Shown piece by piece: positions 15,338 through 21,922 of a stretch of DNA of 24,671 nt. The stretch's first letter is position 1. Each line of letters begins with the position of its first letter. The notes beneath the pieces were generated by a model, which had not been told where the DNA came from, did not search any database, and saw only the letters and a list, made by a program, of their open reading frames with translations. The translations under genes were made by a program, and so were the position numbers. Source of the stretch: T3SED10-47 sp046483725 (GTDB lineage: Bacteria; Bipolaricaulota; Bipolaricaulia; Bipolaricaulales; Bipolaricaulaceae); assembly GCA_046483725.1 (NCBI GenBank), contig JAWOCQ010000080.1, positions 1-24,671 on the forward strand, read 5' to 3'.

Positions 15338-16624
15338 ATGGATCGTTATGCGCTTGCCCCCATGCGGGATCTGTGGACGTTGGAGACGCAGTACTGTCGT
15401 TGGCTCGAGGTGGAGCTTGCCGCCCTGCATGCGCTGGAGAGCGTGGGCGTGGTTCCACAGGGGACCCACGCTCAGGTCCAGTCGAAGGTCTGCGTGGATG
15501 TGGACCGGACGCTAGCGATGGAGAAAGAGGTGGGGCACGACCTGGTGGCGTTTCTGTGGGTGCTTGAGGAGCAAGCCGGGCTCGAAGGCCGGTGGGTGCA
15601 CTATGGTCTCACTTCATCGGATGTGAAGGATACGGCGCTGGCACTCCTGTTGAGGGATGCGTTGGAGCTCTTGCGGGAAAGAACTGATGCCCTGGGCACA
15701 GAGCTGAAGGCGTGTGCTTGCCGGCACCGCCGCACGCCTATGTTGGGGCGCACGCACGGCCAGTGGGCGGAACCCACCACGTTGGGCCTGAAGGCGCTGA
15801 GCTGGTTGGACATGGTGAACCGGGCCGGCGAGCGGTTGAGCCGAGCCCGGGACACGATCGCGGTGGGCAAGCTTGCCGGCGCTGTGGGCACGTACGCCTT
15901 CTTCCCCCCCAAGGCCGAAGAACTGGCGCTGGATTCCTTGGGCCTGGATGTGTGTGTACCTGCTGGGCAGGTGGTCCCGCGGGAGCGCCATGCCGAGGCG
16001 GTGTTCGCTGTGGCGGCGGCCGGTGCAGTGGTGGAGACAGTGGCGCTCGAAGTGCGCCACCTTTCCCGCACGGAGATAGGTGAGGTGTCCGAGTTCCGAC
16101 CCGAAGGGTCCTCGGCCATGCCACATAAACAGAACCCGATCCTATCGGAACGACTATGCGGCCTGGCGAGGCTGCTGCGGTCGTGTGTGAGTCCCGCGCT
16201 GGAGAACATCGCCCTTTGGAATGAGCGGGACATGTCTCACTCTTCTGTGGAACGGGTGATACTGCCCCAGGCGTTCACTGTGGCCGACTTCATGCTAACC
16301 CGGGCGAGGGAATTGGTGGCGGGCCTAGAGATCAGGGAAGAGGAAATGCGCAAACGGATTACCGCGGCACAAGGGCTACCCTATTCCGAGGGGCTGCTGT
16401 TGGCGTTGATCCGGGCCGGGATGAGTCGGCGGGAAGCCCACGCACGGGTGCGTCGGTTGGCGATGAGCGCAGTGGCACAGGGACGAGAACTGGCTCAGCT
16501 GGCCGGGGAGGATCCGGAGGTGACCAGCCGTCTGTCTTCGGAGGAGCTGGCGCGTATATCTCAGGTGCCTGACTTGTTGAGGGAGCTGGACACGAGCTTC
16601 CGTCGTATGGGATTGGGCGACTGA
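15338..16624 (+). CDS. purB: Adenylosuccinate lyase
   Basis: The 428-residue product matches the fumarase/aspartase superfamily PurB. The N-terminus MDRYALAPMRDLWTLETQY resembles Bacillus PurB. The signature loop GSSAMPHKQNP (257-267) contains the catalytic serine, and TSSDVKDTALALLLRD and GRTHGQWAEPTTLGLK are the other two conserved regions. It splits SAICAR to AICAR and adenylosuccinate to AMP, releasing fumarate. ATG 15338 is chosen from the family N-terminus; the ribosome site is weak, so translation may be coupled to radC, which ends 25 bp upstream. purA lies two genes downstream, with ileS between. Confidence 0.95.
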   Translation: MDRYALAPMRDLWTLETQYCRWLEVELAALHALESVGVVPQGTHAQVQSKVCVDVDRTLAMEKEVGHDLVAFLWVLEEQAGLEGRWVHYGLTSSDVKDTALALLLRDALELLRERTDALGTELKACACRHRRTPMLGRTHGQWAEPTTLGLKALSWLDMVNRAGERLSRARDTIAVGKLAGAVGTYAFFPPKAEELALDSLGLDVCVPAGQVVPRERHAEAVFAVAAAGAVVETVALEVRHLSRTEIGEVSEFRPEGSSAMPHKQNPILSERLCGLARLLRSCVSPALENIALWNERDMSHSSVERVILPQAFTVADFMLTRARELVAGLEIREEEMRKRITAAQGLPYSEGLLLALIRAGMSRREAHARVRRLAMSAVAQGRELAQLAGEDPEVTSRLSSEELARISQVPDLLRELDTSFRRMGLGD

Positions 16625-16692
16625 CGCCACATGGCGTGAGCTTCGCACTACGGGGGCCAACAAGCGCTGTGCGTCGCGCGGGCGGGCAGGGC

Positions 16693-16701
16693 TGTTATAA
16701 T
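16693..16701 (+). promoter_or_regulatory. Extended -10 promoter (TGnTATAAT) for ileS
   Basis: TG at 16693-16694 followed by TATAAT (16696-16701) is an extended -10, which would compensate for the absent -35. It lies 47 nt before the ileS GTG in the 124-bp gap after purB. No T-box leader is present. Confidence 0.6.
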
Positions 16702-16748
16702 GCCGGGGTGCTGTTTTTGTTTCCCAGTATTGCTTTAAGGAGGCGTCG

Positions 16749-19700
16749 GTGAGCTTTGAGAGGTTGCAGGAGCACCCCGGAGCGAGAGAGGCGGAGGTGC
16801 TCGCCTTTTGGGAAGAGAATGGGATCTTCCAGAAGTCGGTTGAGCAGACACGGAGCGGTCCTCGCTTTGTGTTCTATGAAGGCCCCCCGACGGCCAACGG
16901 CCGGCCCCACTTTGGGCACCTTATGCCCCGGGTGTACAAGGACTTGTATCCACGCTACAAGACCATGCGTGGCCATTACGTTGGACGGAAGGCCGGGTGG
17001 GACTGCCACGGCCTGCCGGTAGAACTCGAAGTGGAACGCCGGTTGGGCCTTTCCAGTAAGCAGGACATCGAGAGCTATGGCATGGAGCGGTTCATCAAGG
17101 CCTGCAAGTCCTCCGTACAGGGCTACATACGGGACTGGGAGGCGATGCTGCGACGCCTGGGATTCTGGATCGACATGGACAATCCGTACGTTACATACAG
17201 CGACGAGTACATCGAGTCTTTGTGGTGGGAACTGAAGACCATTCACGAGGCCGGTTACCTCTACCAAGGGCACAAGATCCTGCCCTACTGCCCTCGCTGC
17301 GGCACCGGTTTGTCCTCGCACGAGGTGGCCCAGGGGTACGCGGAGGTGGAGGACCCGTCCGTGTACGTGCGGTTCCGACTGCATGAACAAGATCCTTTAG
17401 TTGAGCCTGTAAAGGAACAGGAGCGCGGGGAGGCGGGGAGCGGCCCTGTTTCGCTGGTCGTGTGGACCACCACCCCCTGGACCTTACCGGCCAATGTAGC
17501 GGCAGCGGTGGACCCCAGAGCAGCTTATGCTCTTGTGAAATGGAATGGGGAACGGTTGCTGCTGGCGGCTTCACGTGTGGAGGCTGTCTTGGGGGCTAAC
17601 GCCGAGGTGTTGAAGGAAGTCCCCGGCGAGCAACTGATAGGCATGCAATACGAACCGCTGTACCCGCTGGCCGGAGATACGGAAGCCTACCGGGTGGTCG
17701 GCGCGGACTTTGTGTCTATGGAAGAAGGCACGGGAGTTGTGCACATCGCGCCGGCGTTCGGAGAGGACGACTATCGTCTGGGGCAGGACGAAGGGCTGCC
17801 CATGGTCCAGCCGGTGGATCAGATGGGGAAGTTCACCGAAGACTTACCGTTGGCACAAGGGGAGTTCGTTAAGGACGCGGACAGCAGGATTGTAGATGAC
17901 CTTTTGCGGCGGGGATTCATGCTTCGCTCAGAAGCCTACCGGCACGAATACCCCTTTTGCTGGCGTTGTGACACGCCGCTTCTGTACTACGCTATGGACT
18001 CGTGGTTTGTGGCCACGACCAAGGTGAAGGACGCCTTGGTGGAGGCCAACGCTCAGGTGAATTGGTACCCGGAGCATGTGGGACGCGGACGTCTGGGCGA
18101 CTTCCTGTCGTCCCTGCGGGATTGGGCAGTTTCCCGTGAGCGTTTTTGGGGGACGCCCTTGCCCGTGTGGCTATGCGAGGATTGTGGCGGTCGGCAGGTA
18201 GTCGGTTCGCGCGAGGAGCTCGTGGAACACGCACAGGACCGGGAGCTGGCCGCCTCTGTGGAGTTGCACCGCCCGTATGTAGACCGGGTGCTCCTGCGCT
18301 GTGGCTGCGGTGGAGTCATGCGCCGGGTCCCATACGTACTGGACACCTGGTTCGACTCGGGGAGCATGCACACCGCTCAGTGGCATTATCCGTTCGAGAA
18401 CCATGATGAGTTCAAAGATGCGTTCCCGGCCGATTTTATCTCCGAGGCGTTGGATCAGACCAGGGGCTGGTTCTATACGCTTTTGGCCACCAGCGTGTTG
18501 TTGCACGGCCGGGGCTGCTACCGCAACGTGCTGGTCACGGGAATGGGTCTGGACGCCACCGGGCACAAGATGAGCAAGTCACGGGGGAACGTGCTGGACC
18601 CGCTGCCCCTGGCCGACGAGCATGGGGCGGACGCGATTCGCTGGTACGTGGCCTCGGAATCGGCTCCCTGGTCGCAGCGTCGGCTGTCGGAGGAAGGGGT
18701 GAGGGCAGCACGCTTCCGCTTTCTGGAGACGGTACGTCACTGCCACGATTTTCTGGCTCTTTACGCAGGGATCGACGGTTTTGAACCTTCCGATCAAGCA
18801 CCTGCAGCAATGCCCGCGCTCGATCGATGGCTCCTCTCGCGCACCGCTGCAGTGGTGGAGGAAATGGGTCAGGCCCTGGACGGGTTCAAGGTGGTCGAAG
18901 CGTGTCGCTTACTGGAGCGGTATGTAGACGATCTCTCCAACTGGTATGTGCGGTTGGCAAGGCCTCGCTTCTGGGGGGAAGGGATGAGCGAGGACAAGAG
19001 GAGTGCGTACGAGGCTCTCTACCAAGCGATGAAGACGCTGAGCTCTCTGCTGGCCCCGGTGGCTCCCTTTCTGGCCGAGTCGATGTGGTGGTCCCTGCGC
19101 CGCAGCCAACAGCCCGCGTCGGTACACTTGGCGCCTTGGCCCTCCCCTGGCAAGCGGGACAGGGCGCTTGAGGAGCAAATGGGGGTTGCCCGGCAGGTGG
19201 TTTCGCTGGGCTTGGCGGCGCGCAATGCGAGCCAGATCAAGGTCCGGCAGCCGCTGCATTCGCTGTATGTCGCCGGGCCGGACACGCTTTCCGCCGAGCT
19301 GTGGGACCTGGTGCGCCAGGAGCTGAACGTAAAGGAGGTCAAGCCGGGAGCTAGCCTGGGAGATTTCCAGTCCCCCGAGGTGGCCCCGGAGTTCAAGAAT
19401 ATGGGGCCGCGCTTGGGGCCGCTGGCCAAGCGAGCGGCGGAGGCGTTGGCCCAGGCCGATCCACAGGAAGTGGTCAGCTCACTGGAGGGAGAGGGCGCGT
19501 GGACCGTGGAGCTGGACGGCCGGCGGGTGGAACTCCGTCCGGAGGACGTGAAGGTTAGCTGGACTGCACAGGAGGGATACGTAGTGGTCCAGGAAAACGA
19601 GCGGGGTGTGGCACTTGACGTGCGCCTCGACGAGGGCCTGCAGGTCGAAGGAGAGCTACGGGAGCTCGTACACAGGCTGCAATTGGCCAGGAAGGAGGCG

Positions 19701-19913
19701 GGGTTCCATGTTACGGATAGGATTGAGCTTGCATACCAAGGGGAGTGGAGTCCTCTTGCCGAAGAGCATGCGGATCGCATCGCGGAAGAGGTATTGGCGG
19801 TGAAAATGTGGAAGGGGACGATGGAAGAAGCGGAACATGAGGCGGATCTCACCCTGGGAAAGCGGCGGGGCCGCGTCGCGTTGCGCCGCGTAGGCAAGCA
19901 AGCGCTTGGGTAA
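16749..19913 (+). CDS. ileS: Isoleucyl-tRNA synthetase, IleRS2 type
   Basis: The 1,054-residue product has the class I motifs HFGH (54-57) and KMSKS (607-611), with GWDCHGLPVE in the expected place. The CP1 editing domain includes VWTTTPWTLPAN and GTGVVHIAPAFGEDD. The sequence around the first motif (GRPHFGHLMPRVYKDLYPRY), the length and the C-terminus without the final zinc finger typical of IleRS1 point to the IleRS2 (eukaryote-like) group, which is often naturally mupirocin-insensitive. Extra cysteine pairs (LCEDCGG, LRCGCGG) lie before VLDTWFDSGS. It charges tRNA-Ile in the cytoplasm. GTG 16749 has AAGGAGG 5 nt upstream. purA starts 18 bp after its stop, so those two are co-transcribed. 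Confidence 0.95.
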   Translation: MSFERLQEHPGAREAEVLAFWEENGIFQKSVEQTRSGPRFVFYEGPPTANGRPHFGHLMPRVYKDLYPRYKTMRGHYVGRKAGWDCHGLPVELEVERRLGLSSKQDIESYGMERFIKACKSSVQGYIRDWEAMLRRLGFWIDMDNPYVTYSDEYIESLWWELKTIHEAGYLYQGHKILPYCPRCGTGLSSHEVAQGYAEVEDPSVYVRFRLHEQDPLVEPVKEQERGEAGSGPVSLVVWTTTPWTLPANVAAAVDPRAAYALVKWNGERLLLAASRVEAVLGANAEVLKEVPGEQLIGMQYEPLYPLAGDTEAYRVVGADFVSMEEGTGVVHIAPAFGEDDYRLGQDEGLPMVQPVDQMGKFTEDLPLAQGEFVKDADSRIVDDLLRRGFMLRSEAYRHEYPFCWRCDTPLLYYAMDSWFVATTKVKDALVEANAQVNWYPEHVGRGRLGDFLSSLRDWAVSRERFWGTPLPVWLCEDCGGRQVVGSREELVEHAQDRELAASVELHRPYVDRVLLRCGCGGVMRRVPYVLDTWFDSGSMHTAQWHYPFENHDEFKDAFPADFISEALDQTRGWFYTLLATSVLLHGRGCYRNVLVTGMGLDATGHKMSKSRGNVLDPLPLADEHGADAIRWYVASESAPWSQRRLSEEGVRAARFRFLETVRHCHDFLALYAGIDGFEPSDQAPAAMPALDRWLLSRTAAVVEEMGQALDGFKVVEACRLLERYVDDLSNWYVRLARPRFWGEGMSEDKRSAYEALYQAMKTLSSLLAPVAPFLAESMWWSLRRSQQPASVHLAPWPSPGKRDRALEEQMGVARQVVSLGLAARNASQIKVRQPLHSLYVAGPDTLSAELWDLVRQELNVKEVKPGASLGDFQSPEVAPEFKNMGPRLGPLAKRAAEALAQADPQEVVSSLEGEGAWTVELDGRRVELRPEDVKVSWTAQEGYVVVQENERGVALDVRLDEGLQVEGELRELVHRLQLARKEAGFHVTDRIELAYQGEWSPLAEEHADRIAEEVLAVKMWKGTMEEAEHEADLTLGKRRGRVALRRVGKQALG

Positions 19914-19931
19914 GGGAGGGAGAAGCAGGCG

Positions 19932-21185
19932 ATGTCGGCGACAGCCGTGATCGGGGCGCAGTGGGGCGACGAAGCCAAGGGCAAGGTTGTGCATTTCTTA
20001 GCGCGGGATGCACAGTTTACCGTGAGGTTTAACGGCGGACCCAATGCCGGCCACACGGTGAAGGACGGGTGCGGAACCGTGCGGCTGCATCACATTCCGG
20101 CAGGCGCGTTGCATCCTGGTTGCCTAGGGGTGCTCGCTCATGGTATGGCCTTGGACCCCTGGAAGCTGCGCGATGAGCTGGGCGAGCTCAAGGCGCAAGG
20201 GAGGCCCGAGCCGAGGCTGACCTACTCCGATCGGGTGCACCTCATCCTCCCTCACCACAAGCTGCGCGAGGAGCTGGAAGGCAACGCAGAGCGCATCGGT
20301 ACAACTCGCAAAGGCGTCGGTCCTTGCTATGAGGAGCGCGCGGCGAGGCGAGGGCTGCGGCTTGGGGATCTGGGCGACGAGGATACCGTCCGCAACGCGT
20401 TACACACGGCTGCCGCGGAATTGTCAGTAAGAGGGTATCGAGACGCGTTCCCGGTGGAGGATACGATGCGCGATCTGCTGGAGTTTTACCGGTGCATCGG
20501 GGATCGGGTAGGGGACGTGCGCGCGGCTTTGAACGCGGCTCTGGAGCAGGGCAAGACCGTGCTGTTTGAGGGGGCGCAAGGAACCCTTCTCGATCTTGAC
20601 TGGGGCACGTATCCCTATGTCACCTCCTCCACGACGACAGTGCACGGCGTCGGGTGGGGAACGGGAATTCGGTCGGAGAGGTTGCAGAGCGTGTTGGGGG
20701 TGGCCAAAGCGTACACTACCCGCGTGGGGGAGGGGCCATTCCCGACAGAGGAAACGGGTGCGGTGGGAAAACAGCTGCGGGAGCTAGGCGGTGAGTATGG
20801 GAGTACCACCGGACGGCCGCGGCGCTGCGGGTGGTTGGATTTGGTGGCGCTTAGGTATGCGTGTAAGGTCAACGGGTTCACCAAGCTTGCGCTGACCAAA
20901 ATGGATGTCCTGGGCGGTTTGTCGGAGCTGCGGCTATGCGTGGCTTATCGGACGGCAGAGGGTTACAGTGAGGAATTCCCGGCAAGCTTTAGGGAGCTGG
21001 CCACTGCCGTGCCTGTATACGAGCGACTGCCCGTCTGGAACAGTGACCTTTCCGGTGCCCGCTCGGAGGATGAGCTGCCTCGGCCCGTTCGGAACCTACT
21101 GGCGATGGTGGAAGCGTATGTCGGGATTCCTGTGGCTATGGTGGGGGTCGGTCCGGCGGATGAAGAGATGGTGATGTTGGATTAG
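19932..21185 (+). CDS. purA: Adenylosuccinate synthetase
   Basis: The 417-residue product has the GTP-binding P-loop GAQWGDEAKGK (8-18), FNGGPNAGHTV, GTTRKGVGPCYEERAAR, LFEGAQGTLLDLDWGTYPYVTSS and STTGRPRRCGWLD. It condenses IMP with aspartate using GTP, and PurB, encoded upstream, completes the route to AMP. One oddity is Ala15 in the P-loop, where most PurA proteins have glycine (WGDEGKG). At 417 residues it is slightly shorter than the usual 425-435. ATG 19932 follows GGGAGGGAGA. It sits 18 bp after ileS, so it is probably expressed from the ileS promoter. Confidence 0.96.
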   Translation: MSATAVIGAQWGDEAKGKVVHFLARDAQFTVRFNGGPNAGHTVKDGCGTVRLHHIPAGALHPGCLGVLAHGMALDPWKLRDELGELKAQGRPEPRLTYSDRVHLILPHHKLREELEGNAERIGTTRKGVGPCYEERAARRGLRLGDLGDEDTVRNALHTAAAELSVRGYRDAFPVEDTMRDLLEFYRCIGDRVGDVRAALNAALEQGKTVLFEGAQGTLLDLDWGTYPYVTSSTTTVHGVGWGTGIRSERLQSVLGVAKAYTTRVGEGPFPTEETGAVGKQLRELGGEYGSTTGRPRRCGWLDLVALRYACKVNGFTKLALTKMDVLGGLSELRLCVAYRTAEGYSEEFPASFRELATAVPVYERLPVWNSDLSGARSEDELPRPVRNLLAMVEAYVGIPVAMVGVGPADEEMVMLD

Positions 21186-21197
21186 CGGTGTGGCCGG

Positions 21198-21225
21198 TTG
21201 AGCAGGAGCAAGCGACAACTATAAT
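21198..21225 (+). promoter_or_regulatory. Sigma70-type promoter of rplM
   Basis: TTGAGC (21198-21203), a 16-bp spacer and TATAAT (21220-21225) lie just after purA. The start codon at 21248 is 22 nt beyond the -10, so the leader is about 15 nt and just holds the ribosome site GAGGAGGA. Confidence 0.65.
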
Positions 21226-21247
21226 GCCTGTCGGTGAGGAGGAGACA

Positions 21248-21691
21248 ATGCAAAAGACCTATATGGCAAAAAAGGAGGATGCCGGCGGCACCTTTGAGCG
21301 GAAGTGGTACGTAGTGGACGCCACCGACCAACCCCTGGGGCGGCTGGCGTCAAAGCTCGCATTGGTGCTGCAGGGCAAGCACAAGCCCACCTATACACCC
21401 CATTTTGACGTGGGAGATTACGTGGTGGTGATTAACGCCGACTGCGTGAAGCTTACCGGGAAGAAGTGGGAACAAAAGATGCACTATCGGCACTCGGGCT
21501 ATATCGGGCATCTCAAGGAGATACCGTATCGAACGCTGCGTGCACGGCATCCGGGACTTCCCATCAGGCTTGCCGTCCGCCGTATGTTGCCCAAGAACAA
21601 GCTAGGCCGGCGGATGCTGCGTAAGTTGAAGGTTTACGCCGGGCCTGAGCATCCCCACCAGGCTCAGACTCCAGAGGCGTTGAAACTGTAG
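21248..21691 (+). CDS. rplM: Ribosomal protein L13
   Basis: The 147-residue product matches bacterial L13 in full: KWYVVDATDQPLGRLAS, GKHKPTYTPHFDVGDYVVVINADCVKLTGKK (as two family blocks), YRHSGYIGHLKEIPYR, RMLPKNKLGRRMLRKLKVYAGPEHPHQAQ. It is part of the 50S subunit and an early assembly protein. ATG 21248 is chosen because GAGGAGGA lies 5 nt upstream and the sequence gives the usual L13 N-terminus; the frame opens earlier (21188) through the promoter. The usual partner rpsI (S9) does not follow. The next gene is an unrelated secreted protein beyond a structured gap. Confidence 0.96.
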   Translation: MQKTYMAKKEDAGGTFERKWYVVDATDQPLGRLASKLALVLQGKHKPTYTPHFDVGDYVVVINADCVKLTGKKWEQKMHYRHSGYIGHLKEIPYRTLRARHPGLPIRLAVRRMLPKNKLGRRMLRKLKVYAGPEHPHQAQTPEALKL

Positions 21692-21729
21692 GCGGCCGTT
21701 GGACCGCCGCGAAGGTGATGTGGGTCACC
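21691..21729 (+). other. Two tandem hairpins after rplM, possible terminator without U-tract
   Basis: The first hairpin is GGCGGCC (21691-21697), loop GTT, GG-A-CCGCC (21701-21708, one bulged A), and it begins on the last base of the stop codon. The second is GGTGA (21714-21718) with TCACC (21725-21729). No T-run follows either, so termination is only inferred. Confidence 0.45.
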
Positions 21730-21824
21730 TCCAGCTATGACAAAGTGTGGCGGAGGGCGGCCCCGCGCTTCCTTTCGCCTTGCCCTCTCTCCAGCTACCC
21801 TGCGCCCAACCTGAGATGAAACCG

Positions 21825-21884
21825 GTGCCCTGGGACTACAGGGGGGTGAACTGAGCCGTGGGCCCGGGGAGTCCCAGGTAGCAC
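21825..21884 (+). other. Long-stem RNA structure upstream of the PKD protein
   Basis: CCTGGGACT (21829-21837) pairs perfectly with AGTCCCAGG (21870-21878). GTGC (21825-21828) pairs with GCAC (21881-21884) after a 2-nt bulge, giving a 13-bp stem. The 32-nt loop is G-rich and offers an alternative hairpin, CCCTG (21828-21832) with CAGGG (21839-21843), that would compete with the long stem. It ends 38 nt before the start codon. No known riboswitch family fits. Confidence 0.45.
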
Positions 21885-21922
21885 TCTGATGATGCGGAGA
21901 CGAGGAGAGCAAGGAGGTAGGT

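Noticed and set aside
16625..16748. T-box or other leader for ileS
   Set aside because: Only 124 bp long, with no T-box sequence or terminator; an extended -10 promoter lies within it.
21824..21884. Cobalamin-riboswitch-like pieces (GGTGCC, GGTGAA, GGGCCCG)
   Set aside because: The order and the conserved B12 box do not fit, and the downstream gene is not B12-related.
21886..21892. CTGATGA, as in a hammerhead ribozyme core
   Set aside because: The required GAAA and flanking stems are missing.
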